From: Kalaharituber pfeilii
Taxonomy: Eukaryota; Ascomycota; Pezizomycetes; Pezizales; Pezizaceae
Length of the DNA stretch: 64,000 nucleotides
Assembly (NCBI GenBank): GCA_015179045.1
Contig: WHUZ01000029.1
Coordinates: 372,001-436,000, forward strand
Reading direction: 5' to 3'
Shown: one piece after another, positions 44,129 through 55,246 of the stretch
Layout of the letters: each line of letters begins with the position of its first letter
How positions within the stretch are numbered: position 1 is the stretch's first letter
Translations under genes and position numbers: made by a program
Notes under the pieces: model-generated
The model's database searches: none
What the model saw: the letters and a program-made list of their open reading frames with translations, nothing else
Told to the model about the DNA's origin: nothing

Positions 44129-44362
44129 TCTGTCGATTTTGGAGAGCGCAGGAAACGAATTGCTTGTATTTGATGCGGCGGAAATGCTGCTGCAGCGATG
44201 TAGTAGCTTTTGATTTGATATGAGACGAACCACCGGGCAGAAATTGTCGTATTTAATACCAGTGCAGCTCGATGTGAGAGCACGCTGGATAAACCAGCGT
44301 GTTCGTGAGAGCCTGGAAGCAGCCAATTTGAATGATTCACTCGCGACACCGGATGAGCACAC

Positions 44363-45300
44363 AGCGTATTATTATTCCAAAAAGAGGCAAAAAAACTGGG
44401 GTTTCTGAAGAGCCTCCTCGACCCATGCTGCTCTCGCTTATCGATATCAGATCCAGTCAATCATCCCTGAATGGGATCAAATGCCATTCTTGCGGCAAGG
44501 CTCACCCGACGCTACATTCCTGCGGACACGAGCGGGAGGAGCCAAGCAGATGAGGCATTTCACCACACCAAAACTGCCCACCGGGAGAGCATACATCTCA
44601 ACAGTTTTGTATGCGCCTTTATGGAGGATAATCCGTTTTAACGGGTTTGTACCTTGAAATAACCAGATGAAGATTTTGTATGCAGATGACCGGATTTCTA
44701 ATCTGAATACCGCTAATGTAGTCTTGTTGCAACCAGACTAAAGATGTAGAAATCGTCTCTAAGTTCGATGAAACTCCAATGCATTCCGTGCGGGAGCAGG
44801 CGATAAGGAGACATGCAAGATGATAATACAGTACTCTAGCGGCACCGGCAAGCTGAACGTAGCTTTGGCATCAAGTAAATCTCGGCGCATAAGCAGCATG
44901 TATCCACGTATGAGTACACCAAGGTAAGCACTGTGGAGTACGGAAGTGAGAAAGCGAGACCGGAAGGACTACGATAATCGATAGGGCGGATGCCCCTGTA
45001 CATTAGATGATGGGTGCAACCCAGAACATAGCATGAACAGGCACAAGCTCAGCTCAGTGAAAAAGAACGTTCAACGAAGACCTCCAACAGCACTGTACTA
45101 GTAATAACTTCGTATTTCTAAACCCTTGGTTCTCCAAGCCAGATTATTGGTTTTATTTAACGCTCCCTGAGTACCTTACAGTCTCAAACCTTGTACTTCA
45201 AACTAATTGCGCAAACTTGAACTGATGCTCGCTGGCTCAACAGGTATTCGAATTGCTGAGTAGTCCTTGTATCTCAAGTCAATATGCCGTGACCATGCAC
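44363..45300. other. Spacer; no gene recognised
   Basis: No family motif in any frame. Contains the TRZ1 promoter. Confidence 0.45.
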
Positions 45301-45382
45301 TAGCTAGTAAAATATGTATTCGGACATAGCGCATAATGTGCATTGGTACCCCTGTCCGAATACATATTTTACTGGCTGGTAC
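45301..45382. mobile_element. Very short MITE, family C
   Basis: The left half TAGCTAGTAAAATATGTATT then CGGACA returns inverted as TGTCCGAATACATATTTTAC then TGGCTGG, with only about 28 bases between. It forms an almost complete hairpin of 82 bases. A deleted copy interrupts the STAND pseudogene at 11964-12015. Confidence 0.75.
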
Positions 45383-45934
45383 TTAGCCTCGAACCAGGCG
45401 TTGCTACTAGTAGGTACTTAGGGTCTTGGCACATGTATTACTTAAGCAATGGTGTATCTATACTGTTGTACCGTATCCATTTCACCCGACGCGCTATGAA
45501 TGCATGCAAGCTATTTGACTAAATCACAGCAAAGTTTGAGCCTGAATAACAAAGGTATGATACAGTGATACTCAGGGTAAAAAAAAAAAAAAAGAAAAAA
45601 AAAAAGTATGTACAACTACAACTCCACGCGCCGGCCGTTCTTGAAGCTTCCTGATAGTTGTGCTAACGTTACCTGAAACCACCCCTGAGCGTTTGAACTC
45701 GTTGAATGTGCTAAAATATAGTGTGATGTTTTTTTTTTTTGTTTATTGTAATATCTATAAATAAGTTGTTGTTCGAAACTGAGTTGCCGTAGGTTTAAGC
45801 TTTGATCATAAATATCTGTATAAAAACTGCGTTAGTGACATTGGCCTGTTGCACAGCTCCTCAACTAAGAGGTGCAATAAACTAAGCGGTGCAATATTAT
45901 CCAGAAATACCCCATGCCCAAACCGAGCACACAA
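45383..45934. other. Spacer 3' of PXR1; A-rich and T-rich runs
   Basis: No gene is seen. It contains an A-rich run near 45581-45605 and a T run near 45729. Confidence 0.45.
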
Positions 45935-47211
45935 TTATATCATGTTACATACCTCATTTAACGACTTCGCATCCATTACCGCACTCCGCTTTGCCGCAAT
46001 ATATCTATATCGAATTGCCCTCCTTCCCGTCAAAACCCTCTCCACCGCCTTAACCGCTGCACCCGATCCTGATGTCGTATCCACCTCCCTTCCTCCCTTT
46101 TCCTCCGTCCTACTCTTGCTCTCACTCTCCTCCGTTACCTCCGTCGACGACTTCCTCACTTCCACCTTCCGCTTCTTCTTTTCCTTTTTTTCTTTCTTCG
46201 CTTTTTTATCCTTCTTCCTCTTCTCTTCCGTTTCTATCTTAGGTTTGGATTCCAGCTGGTCGGAATCGTCCTTGGGGTTCTTCTTGGATTTCTTCAATCG
46301 TGAGGAGGTTACTGATTCTCCGGATGCAGATGGTGTACTGCTTCCTGAGCTCTCTGAGATCTTCTCCTTGTGTTTTCTTCGGCCTTTTTTCTCGCGTTTC
46401 TTCTTTGTATTCTCGACTTCCTTCTCTGCTTTGGGCTTTTTCTTCCTTTCCCACCTGTCGTCATCGTCCTTGTCGGCATCTTCTTCGACTTTTATTTTCC
46501 GCTTCTTGGACTTTCTTTCCAACTTTTCTGAACTGCTCTGCCGTCTTCCAGATCCCTCTTCCTCTTTGGCGTCCAGTTCCGCTGCCGCCTTGTCGCCTTT
46601 CTCTTCCTTCTCCCTCCCCGCCCTCTCCGCCCTATGCTCCAACTTTACTTCCCTCTCCTCTTCCTCGTTCTTAAGCCCTTTCTGCATCTCTACTAATTTA
46701 TCAATATCACTACTCTTATACACCCTCCCCAACACAAACCTCATCCTATATCTCTCCCCCACCCAAATCTCCTTCTTCCCTCTCCTCCTCGCCTCCTCCT
46801 CCCTCTCTACCTCCTCATCACTCTTCCCATTTAACCTTCCGAGCAAGCCCTGAAACACATCTAGCCCCGTACATTCATGATCCTGACTTCCTTTTTTCGC
46901 GCCAATTCCTAAATTATCGTCTTTAATCATGACTTTAATGCCTGAAGAGGATGCAGAGGTGAGGTGTGCATGGTGTGCTGAGGTGGTGTCGCCGAGGACG
47001 CTACCGGGGGTCCAGCCATATTGGGATAGGAGGCGATGACCGAAGCGTGAAGTGTCGCTAGCCCAGTGGGTGTTGCGAGGGTCGGCAGAGATTTTTGTGT
47101 TTCTGTAAGTAGTAATGTGTTAGCACAAGTACTCTACCAAGGGTCATGCGAGAAATTAGTATGGAGTATGTGGATAGCGGGTGCGCACTTTTTTGGGCCG
47201 GCGAGACCCAT
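45935..47211 (-). CDS. PXR1: G-patch protein Pxr1 (Gno1, PinX1 family)
   Basis: Pxr1 is a nucleolar protein in rRNA/snoRNA maturation and a telomerase inhibitor in the PinX1 family. Exon 1 (47211-47189) encodes MGLAGPKK; exon 2 (47102-45935) continues NTKISADPRNTHWASDTSRF. The G-patch follows: GHRLLSQYGWTPGSVLGDTT, then VMIKDDNLGIGAKKGSQDHE and FQGLLGRLNGKSDEEVEREE. A long Lys/Glu-rich region fills most of the rest, and the conserved C-terminal tail reads RRAIRYRYIAAKRSAVMDAK with SLNEVCNMI. The tiny first exon is supported by the family start and by phase. Length is typical. Confidence 0.92.
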
Positions 47212-47589
47212 TTCGAGAGTGAAAGTGAAAAGGAGTGGAGCTTCAAGCTACAGTTGGTGTGCGAATTTCAAAATATGAAATTTAATTTACATTTTGTTGG
47301 AGTTGTGGTGCCAAGATTTTCCTATTGCCAAGCTTTAAAGCCTTGTATCCGCACATGTCACGTGGCTAGGCTGGCAGTTCACATCTAAGTTGAGGAGACA
47401 TGGAACACGAAAAATCAAGGTGATGTCCAAAGGAGCTGGAACTGAGAGTTTTGTCACATCAAGGCATTCTCCATGGATTCATGGATATACGCAAAAAACA
47501 CCTCTCCATCTTGATCATAATCAATATTACATTTGTAATACCGGTACCTCAAACAATTTGCTTTATAGTTGATCCCTCCCCATAACCAC
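47212..47589. other. Spacer between PRE4 and PXR1
   Basis: Both genes lie on the minus strand; this stretch holds the PXR1 promoter and the 3' end of PRE4. No gene seen. Confidence 0.5.
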
Positions 47590-48709
47590 CTACACAGTCT
47601 GCGCACCATATCCCTTGATTGACTCGGCAAACTGTCCCCAATCAGTATCCATTCTGAAACCCATGCAATATAGTAAGTTAGGTAAGAGATAGTCATACCT
47701 TCCAGCTCTGGTTGACCAGCTCCACCCCATGCTGCATATCCACCCCATCCTCCGAAATAACAGCAATAGAGTACTTGTTCAAACTCCTACCATCTCGGTA
47801 AAAGAGTACCTTCATACAGTCCTTTATAGCCTCGATAGCCTGTTCCTTGGTAAGTTTCTTAGCTGCCTCTTCATCGGGGGCAATGCGGCGGAGGATTGGG
47901 ATGGCGAGGTGGGCGCCGAAGCCGGAGGCTAGAGCGGGGGAGGAGAAGCGAGTTCCGAGTAGGTCGGCGGAGGCGAGGAATCTGCGTAAGTTAGACTATG
48001 ACCAAGCGGAGAGGCCCTGGGCAATGCTCACGGCTTTTTATCATCATCATATCCCGCAACCAGTAGGGCGTTCCACAAAAAGTTGAAGCTGCATCGGCGG
48101 TTATAAAGAACGCGCGCAAGATAAGTGTAGATGTGGGGTGCTCTGAGGGTATGGCCGTCATTTTGGTAGTCTTCTCGAATACTGTTGGTGTGTTAGGTTT
48201 CAGCATGCATTGGCGGGGAGCGGGTGGCAAGATGTCGCATGTACATACAGGACGGATTCAAGAAGCTTGTCGAACAGGTATTGCATGTCAGAAATGTCGC
48301 CTCCGGCACCAACAACGGTGTGAGTTCCGACTTGCTTTAGCCGCTTGATGTCGGTGAAGCGGGCGTGGGAGCCATAGGAGGCTGAAGAAAAAATCCCATG
48401 TCAGCGTAGAACTCAATGGAGGACTTCAATAAAGCATACCTAGATTATCCGCAGCCATCACAACCCCTCCATTGTACTTTAGGGCAACGACACTGGTACC
48501 TGTCACCATCGGCCTCGTTGTATGCTGGGCTGTGCCAGGATTCGTTTCGAGGAACGAGCGGTCGTAGAATCCGTAAATATCATCTCTGGGCTTTTATGGT
48601 CCGCATTAGATAGATCCTTTGACACAGGCTTGGTGGGGTTAGAGGGGCGGTGGGGTGCAAGGAGGGGTATGTGCGCACCCTTCCCCAGTTCTCAGGTGTG
48701 TGGTTCATT
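47590..48709 (-). CDS. PRE4: Proteasome subunit beta type-7 (Pre4/PSMB4)
   Basis: Pre4 is a non-catalytic beta subunit of the 20S core. Exons are 48709-48680, 48590-48440, 48381-48249, 48181-48032, 47981-47699 and 47653-47590. The model reads MNHTPENWGR then PRDDIYGFYDRSFLE, RPMVTGTSVVALKYNGGVVM, AADNLASYGSHARFTDIKRL, VVGAGGDISDMQYLFDKLLE, FNFLWNALLVAGYDDDKK, FLASADLLGTRFSSPALASG and FGAHLAIPILRR. CMKVLFYRDGRSLNKYSIAV follows. The last exon encodes the conserved WGQFAESIKGYGAQTV, but canonical GT-AG splicing puts it in the wrong frame and would end the protein at SWKNGY. The gene is divergent from EXO70. Confidence 0.9.
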
Positions 48710-49046
48710 GCGAGGGCGATGTATGAACAAGCCTGCCGAAGATGAGACGGGTTCTGTGGGAGTGGTTGAGAAGCGGCTGGTATCGCGGGGGTGATATGTA
48801 TCTGTGGGGTGTGCTGTTGCCCAAGCGGCCTGACTAAAGTGACGCGTGGGTTGCTGGGGGTGGTATCTGATGCCAAGACCCGTTCCAGGGGCAGATATGA
48901 TATCTCAAGGACTATGTACTTCTGGGAAGCTCTGAAACGTCACATCGCCGCGCTCACCAGCTGCACGATCAGCCCCACCTTTCTGCCATCGCACATCTGT
49001 ACACCCCACAGTTGCCCCATAACCAGATCTACAGCGTAGATTCACA

Positions 49047-51258
49047 ATGGTGGTCACAAACATGGATGAAGAGGCCGCCGAGGTCGAAGTCCTCCAGTCG
49101 AAGCTGGCAAAGACGGCGGACCTCACGAACAAAATTTCACTGTCACTGCAGAAGCTCACTGCCAGTGCAACCAACGTTGAGGAAGCCGTTAAACCAATTT
49201 ATGCAAAAACCCAAAATTTGACCATCCTCTCGGCTAGTATGTCATGTCCCAAGGCCAAAATGGCACTAAGTCACCAGCTAAAGTGACAGTGGGCAGATAT
49301 CGAGGCCACAATAGCTGCGATTGACAAGTTACGAAAACCACTGGATGTAATATCAGTCGAAGAACCTACAATTCGAGCAGGGTAAATCACCATACGATGA
49401 GTTATCGTACTCAGCATGTGATGTCTTGTAGGTTGGAAGCTAATGATTTGTGTCATAGACCTCAAAAGACTGGTTTGACCGAGTACCTAGCTTCGTTGAG
49501 GCGACTGAATGAAGGGTTAAACCATATTAAAGCAACCAATTTAAGAAGTCAGCAAACAGCAGTTACTCAAATTGTGAGTTTTATCCAATTTTTTTACTGT
49601 AATTCTTTTTCTTCAGCTAAGGAATATATTTTTAGACTACTCTACTTAAAACGGGAAGTTTGGAGTTGGAGAATTTATTCCGTCAGACGCTGGCGGAGGA
49701 ATCTAATGCTGTTGAACCCCTGCACTATATAACGAAAGGTTTGATTTACGGCTCAACATATTTTTTCATTCACTAACTTATGTATCTTCTCGACTTCAGA
49801 ACTTCCTTTCCCAACATTCTCCTCCAAAACCCTGAATATCCTTGCTGTCTTGAATGATTTTCTGTCATCAACTTTAGCCTCGGCTTGTGGTCTCCAGTCA
49901 AATGCCGATTCCATCTACACTGACCTAAGGGGAACATATTTATCAAATACCCTCTCATCTCTGTCCCAGGCTTCAATAACTACTGCTCAGCGGCGTGCTG
50001 CCACACCATATGATAAGGGGTCTAATGGTATCGTTATATATACCAAGTCATTGGAAGCAATTTTTGAAGCTGAGTGGGATAACATCTGCCATTTGTTTCC
50101 AACCTCGACTTGGTCAAAGATCTATGCCGATGTCATAAAGCCCGCTATGAATCAGTTCGCCTATACTGTCAGTGAGATAAACTCTCATGTTAGAGTAAAC
50201 ATGATTACCGATTGCTTCCTTGCTTTCGATGTCCTTGAGAGTGTACATCCAACCATGTCACGGTTAGCTTCGAAAACAGGAGAAAAAGAAGGCTTTTTAG
50301 AGGCATTAAAACCTATCAAATTCACCGCAACTAGTAGTTTTCAGGAATTGTTGGAGGATGTAAAAAGGAGGGGAGCGGCCATACAGACTCTTCCCCCTGA
50401 TAATGGGGTCCTGGAATTTACAACTAATGTTAGTCCTCGTTTTCGTTCATATGCCTTTCGTTAACTTCAAGATATCTAATGCGAAATAGGTGATGGCCCG
50501 TATCAGACGTCTCGCAGACTACAAGATAACCGTCACAAGTTTGCTCGTTGCATTAGGTGACAAGAATTGGAACCGTCCCGATTCAGCATCATTGCCCTCA
50601 AATTCAGCCCCTATGCTCTTCGATGTGACAGCTGACGGAAATCAATTACTTTCCAACTACCTCACTGATATTATTGAAACGTTGATTTCACAACTTGAGG
50701 GTAGAGCGAGACTACTCATCAAGAAGAATGCCACAATAGCTGTCTTCATGATCAATAATATTACGTACATTGAAAGTATTGTCCGAAAGAGCGATTTATG
50801 GGGAGTTATGAATTCTGCAGGAAATGCAAATAATGGCGCTAAACGTGTTGAGGCCCTAAGGAAGAAATTTGTTGAGATGTACTTGGAGGGATGGAAAGAA
50901 TGTGCTGCGTACTTGATGGACGTAACATACATCAAAGGTGGAAGCAAAATGAGCTTAAGCACAAAAGATAAAGAAGCCGTGAAGGAAAAATTTAAGGTAA
51001 AGCCTTATGTAATGTTTCTTTGGAGTGTATTTCCAATTGACGGTGTCACAGAATTTCAACACAAACTTCGACGAACTTGTGCAGCGCCATAAGCAATACA
51101 ACTTTCCGGAAAGAGATGTTAGGCTTATGTTATCAAAGGAGATCAGCTTCATCGGGCCCCTTTATGGAAGGTTTCATGACAAATATAAGGACATTATGAG
51201 GGACAAGTACATCAAATATGATCGGCAGACACTGGACTCCACGCTGGCAAGTCTATAA
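49047..51258 (+). CDS. EXO70: Exocyst complex component Exo70
   Basis: Exo70 anchors the exocyst at the plasma membrane by binding PI(4,5)P2 and Rho GTPases, for polarised secretion. Seven exons join in phase: 49047-49236, 49297-49381, 49432-49573, 49636-49738, 49800-50428, 50490-50996 and 51052-51258. The N-terminal helix reads VEVLQSKLAKTADLTNKISL. It continues with LTEYLASLRRLNEGLNHIKA, LELENLFRQTLAEESNAVEP, LTDIIETLISQLEGRARLLI and FMINNITYIESIVRKSDLW. The C-terminal basic region is NFNTNFDELVQRHKQYNFPE, RDVRLMLSKEISFIGPLYGR and FHDKYKDI, the family's membrane-binding end. No lesion was found. It shares a 337-base divergent promoter with PRE4. Confidence 0.94.
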
Positions 51259-52395
51259 CCCTATAAGCAGGAAAGTGATGCGAGCTTCAGAAATTACAAG
51301 CAATGTTAATTGAAGATCAGTAAGTACAGTAAGTACTTAGCTAGTTTGAGTAATGGCGCGCAGACTTGCACTTGCAGGCGCATCCAGTCTCTGTACTGGT
51401 ACATCCATTCATATGGAATCATACCCACCCGTTAGTTATATCCAGTTAATGTAGTCAATACACCAAATCCATGTAGAGTACTGTACAATATAAACATTCT
51501 ACTCCGTTGTTCAGGGGTTTGAATTAATTGTTATGGCCAGTGGTAATCAAAGGGGAGGGTGGTGGTTGCTGCGCAGATAAAACTTGACAAAGGGATGGAT
51601 AGATCCACACTATACTGAACGCTCCAATTGCTTCTATGCTTCCTACCTCCTTCTCCATCTATTCTTCCACACTTGCAATACCACTCTCCTGCTCCGAGCC
51701 CCTCCTCCCAACCTTCTCAAAAACTCACCATACTTCTATGCTGCTATGCCACCACCATTGCTATACTTGCTATAAGCTAGCGGACATTCATGACATATCA
51801 GTGAATGTACAATACGTCATTAAATCCATACTCACCATACTACCATGCTACTATACTGCTGTACTGCTATGCTATGATGCTTGCTATAGGCAAGAGGTTA
51901 GTAACGTAACCAATGCAAATATATCATGCTACTATGTTGCCATACTCCTATGTTGCTATGTTGCCATGATGCCACGCTTGCTATAAGGATTGAGCAAGAG
52001 ATCAGTGACAGTGATTTGCTATACTTTTACGCTTCGCTCCGGGGTCAATACATCGTGAAGTGGTGGAGGGGGGAGGGGGGAGGGAGGAGAGGTAGTAAGC
52101 CACAGTGTGGCGATTGTGGACCAAACCAAGAAGGGTCTGCCGGCACTTCGCGCAGTATAGTTTGCGGTGGGGTGAGGACCCGTATGTAGATAATGCATGT
52201 GTTTGCAGTGGGCGTTTGGGCTATGATGCAATCTCTCAACTCGATGTGGACAAATAAACCTGAGAAGCTTGCGCCCCCCAGCTCAAATGAATCACTTCCA
52301 TCCATCTAAATTCGTTCCCCTGGGAACTGTTTACTAACAAATTGAACCAACTGCAGTTCCAGAATTAAGACTCACCTTCTCTCCTAAGTTCCACA
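51259..52395. other. Spacer with imperfect CTATGCTGC-type repeats
   Basis: Between about 51735 and 51985 the sequence cycles through loose copies of CTATGCTGCTATG, CATGCTACTATG and CTTGCTATAAG. No gene is seen. The end holds the COA1 promoter. Confidence 0.5.
51735..51985. repeat. Imperfect minisatellite-like tract
   Basis: Repeated variants of (C/A)TATG(C/T)TGC(C/T)ATG and GCTTGCTATAAG occur with variable spacing. Units are degenerate, so this is an old or loose array. Confidence 0.5.
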
Positions 52396-53133
52396 ATGCC
52401 CCTCCGCTCATTCACATCCCTGAGCACCCACCGCGTACTCACTTCCCCTGCGCAGCTCCGTGTACTCCGTCCGGCTCAGACTTTAACCCCAGCGTCCTTC
52501 CCGTCCGGTCCTTCCGCCCTCACTACGTTCCGTTCCCGCCTCGCTACCCCGAACCAGGCCGTCTTCCGCCGAACACTGATTGCAGCGCCGAAAGCGCCTG
52601 GCGAGCCTTTGCTTGAGCGAAGAGCAGACCGGGCGTTGCCTGGTACGAAGTCCCCCCTTTCATTCCTCTCCCAAGCTTACGCAAATTTCAATTTCCCCAT
52701 TTTAGATATCCGCACCTCTCGCCGCACCTTCCTGCTCTCGCTCCCCATCTTCCTTCTTACCATCATCGCCTCCGCCCTCGCAATCTTCAACTACCAAAAA
52801 ACCTCCTCAAGTGTCGTCACCTCGACTCTGTACGCCCTCCGCACCAACTCCCTTGCTCGATCCTATCTCGGCGACGAAATCCAGTTTGCTTCCAAATTCC
52901 CCTGGATCTGGGGCAAGCTGGACCAGTTCCATGGAAACATTGATATTAGGTATAAGGTGGCTGGGACCAAAGGGAAAGGCGAAATGAGATTCAAATCTAC
53001 AAGGAAAAGCAGGATGGGGTTGTTCGAGACGGAGAAGTGGGAACTGGTGATGGAGGATGGGACGAGGGTGGAGTTGTTGACGGACGAAGGATCTGCGGAG
53101 CCGTTTCCAGTCGAGAGGCAAGCGGATAAATGA
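52396..53133 (+). CDS. COA1: Cytochrome c oxidase assembly factor 1 (Coa1)
   Basis: Coa1 is an inner-membrane protein of the Tim21/Coa1 family that helps early Cox1 maturation. One 245-residue exon. The N-terminal ~90 residues are rich in Arg, Ser and Ala without acids, a mitochondrial presequence. A membrane segment follows (RRTFLLSLPIFLLTIIASAL). The domain reads AIFNYQKTSSSVVTSTLYAL, LGDEIQFASKFPWIWGKLDQ, HGNIDIRYKVAGTKGKGEMR and SRMGLFETEKWELVMEDG. This is the complete signature. It converges on RKI1, 440 bases away. Confidence 0.93.
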   Translation: MPLRSFTSLSTHRVLTSPAQLRVLRPAQTLTPASFPSGPSALTTFRSRLATPNQAVFRRTLIAAPKAPGEPLLERRADRALPGTKSPLSFLSQAYANFNFPILDIRTSRRTFLLSLPIFLLTIIASALAIFNYQKTSSSVVTSTLYALRTNSLARSYLGDEIQFASKFPWIWGKLDQFHGNIDIRYKVAGTKGKGEMRFKSTRKSRMGLFETEKWELVMEDGTRVELLTDEGSAEPFPVERQADK

Positions 53134-53573
53134 GGATTTGATTGAGGGAATTGTAATAATTTTTTTACAAATTATCAGTGACCGCAAATAAGCAATGGAG
53201 AGAAAGTACAATAGAGCAGAGCGTAGATGCAATTGAGATGCCTCGTAGATAGATATCTGCCATAGATAGGTGAATAAAGTATTATAAGTTGCTGACTCGG
53301 GGGTGGGCAAGTTACTTTCAGTTTGCTCGCTACCTAAGCGCGATTGTACATGATGTGAATTGTTTACCGCCCAGAATCATAGATATCAAATTGATGTATG
53401 TCACAGTGAGAAAGTGGTATCTGCTGGACAAAAAAACTCCTACCCCCCTCCATTATATGCATTTCCTCCCTTCCGATTAGGAGTATTCGGAATATTTTCA
53501 TGTCCAAGATATAAATATTATAAACGCGACGAAATATGGAAACAAGCAATAATCACTAAAGTGAAATCTTATT
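53134..53573. other. 3' spacer between COA1 and RKI1
   Basis: Two genes converge here. No coding sequence or repeat is seen. Confidence 0.5.
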
Positions 53574-54575
53574 CTAGATCACCCAGTTTAACGGCCTAGT
53601 AGTGACCTCTCCGTTTTGCATTCCGAAATAGGCCACAATGGGCTTTCTGTCCCCAGCCCAGAAGATTCCATGTTCTACCACCCCTACAATGCTCTTTATG
53701 CTTTTCGCCAATGCCTCCACCGCTTCATTAGGCCCTACTCCACCTCCTGTCACAATTCCCTGGGTTAAACCCATCACTCCGTTAGGAAAAGGTGCGTCAA
53801 TTATGAAGTTGCTGTTGTCAGTTACACATGGTCCAGCCTTTGCAGCGCCTCCCATTCGAAGTGTGGGATTGACGGAACCCAAGGCAATCAATTTGTTCGT
53901 GACGTAGCTAACTGCTGGAGGGACTACCTCAATTGGAATTCCCGGGAGGTAGCATGTGCTGAGACTTGAGCTGAGTTTACGATAGTCTGCGACAGCCACG
54001 AATTTTCGTGCTTTCACAGCGACGAGTTTTTCCTGAAGGAGGCATGCGCCGCCACCCTTTATGCAGTTGAGTGCCGGGTCAATCTCGTCTGCGCCATCAA
54101 ATGCAATAAGAAGGTCGTTGTATGTGTCAATTTCGCCCAGGGTGAGACCACCAGACAGGATAAGGTGGCGGGATTGGTAACCTGTTGGAACAAAAATGCA
54201 TTGCGAGAGCAGTGGAGCTGGTAGTTGGAGGATGCGCTCGACGACATAGACAATTGTGGAACCAGAGCCGATACCAATGATGAGGGGGGTAGTAGAGGGC
54301 GTCTCTGGGGCGAGATCGGGGCGGGGGAAGTGCCCATCGACAGCGCGGTATGCTGCCAGGCGTTTGGCGTCCTCAACGATCGTCGACATCATGCGGACAA
54401 TAATGGTTCGGGAGGTCAGTGTTGCGGATTTGGGGTTTGTGAGTCGAAGGTGGGGTGGTGGGGTTCCAATGAGGGGAAGTCCTGGAGGGTGGTCCAGGGC
54501 GGGCCAGCCCCGGGTGCGGTGCTTGATTACGCCTGCGAAACTCGCACGGGTCAATGTCCCAACTAACCTATTCAT
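53574..54575 (-). CDS. RKI1: Ribose-5-phosphate isomerase A (Rki1)
   Basis: It interconverts ribose 5-phosphate and ribulose 5-phosphate in the pentose phosphate pathway. One exon of 333 residues. Motifs: LIIGIGSGSTIVYVVERILQ (GxGSGST phosphate loop), VPTGYQSRHLILSGGLTLGE, DLLIAFDGADEIDPALNCIK, GGGACLLQEKLVAVKARKFV, VADYRKLSSSL, PTLRMGGAAKAGPCVTDNSN, FIIDAPF and VTGGGVGPNEAVEALAKSIK. An inserted-looking VTGGGVGPNE replaces the commoner short turn. The frame begins about 60 residues before the usual start (MMSTIVEDAKRLAAYRAVDG). That extension is Arg/Ser-rich and Pro-rich, so either the second Met is the real start or some product is targeted to mitochondria. Confidence 0.93.
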   Translation of the reverse strand: MNRLVGTLTRASFAGVIKHRTRGWPALDHPPGLPLIGTPPPHLRLTNPKSATLTSRTIIVRMMSTIVEDAKRLAAYRAVDGHFPRPDLAPETPSTTPLIIGIGSGSTIVYVVERILQLPAPLLSQCIFVPTGYQSRHLILSGGLTLGEIDTYNDLLIAFDGADEIDPALNCIKGGGACLLQEKLVAVKARKFVAVADYRKLSSSLSTCYLPGIPIEVVPPAVSYVTNKLIALGSVNPTLRMGGAAKAGPCVTDNSNFIIDAPFPNGVMGLTQGIVTGGGVGPNEAVEALAKSIKSIVGVVEHGIFWAGDRKPIVAYFGMQNGEVTTRPLNWVI

Positions 54576-55246
54576 CAGACCTGCTGAAGAGTCAAGCTGC
54601 TGGCGCTCGTGGCTGGCAGCGTTGAGATTGTCCCTGCTTGATACATGAAGTTCGCGGAAATACCGCCTTCTACAGAGCGCAGACCGGGATCTACTCCATG
54701 ATGCTCAGGTTCAGGTGAGCTTGCTGATTCAGCAGAATTCAACGAACACATGACTAAGCCAGCAGGGGACACAGACTGAGCGTTTATCAAGTACTCTAAC
54801 CAGCTCTTAGCACCGGGCAGAGGCTCGATCCAAGAACAACCAGACTACCCCAAGAAGTGGGGTCAAGGCCGGGGAAGGAGACTTGGGATTAGTGGAGGAA
54901 TTCTCAGAGAGCGGAGTTGAAGGCGTAATCTTCACTTTCGTTAGCCGGTCCCCCAACACTTACGGATTCTGTCACGTGATCACGCGGTGTAGATCGTGCA
55001 GATTATGATATGATCGCGCTGATCATCGTGCAGATGATTGCACGCGGACCAGCTGCAGGCTTGGCTGCGTGTGATGGGTCTTGCGGCTCAAGCAGTGCAT
55101 CCCTTTCTTCTCCACAGCACACAGCACACAGCACGCATACACATACTGCTCGCTTCTGAAATCTGAAAGCCCCTACTGGTTCAACCCACTTCTTCGCTCT
55201 CGTAACTAGGACGGCCAAAAAGCAGGACACGATATATCGAACTTTA
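54576..55246. other. Spacer upstream of RKI1; no gene seen
   Basis: It contains the RKI1 promoter. Open frames present have no family motif. Confidence 0.45.

Noticed and set aside
44125..44460. Alternative minus-strand frame at the 5' end of TRZ1
   Set aside because: It overlaps the TRZ1 leader in a different frame and has no family resemblance. The TRZ1 frame continues into the conserved N-terminal domain.
45849..46853. A 334-codon plus-strand frame opposite PXR1
   Set aside because: The Ser/Phe/Leu-rich translation is the antisense of the Lys/Glu-rich PXR1 linker. The PXR1 G-patch and tail fix the minus strand.
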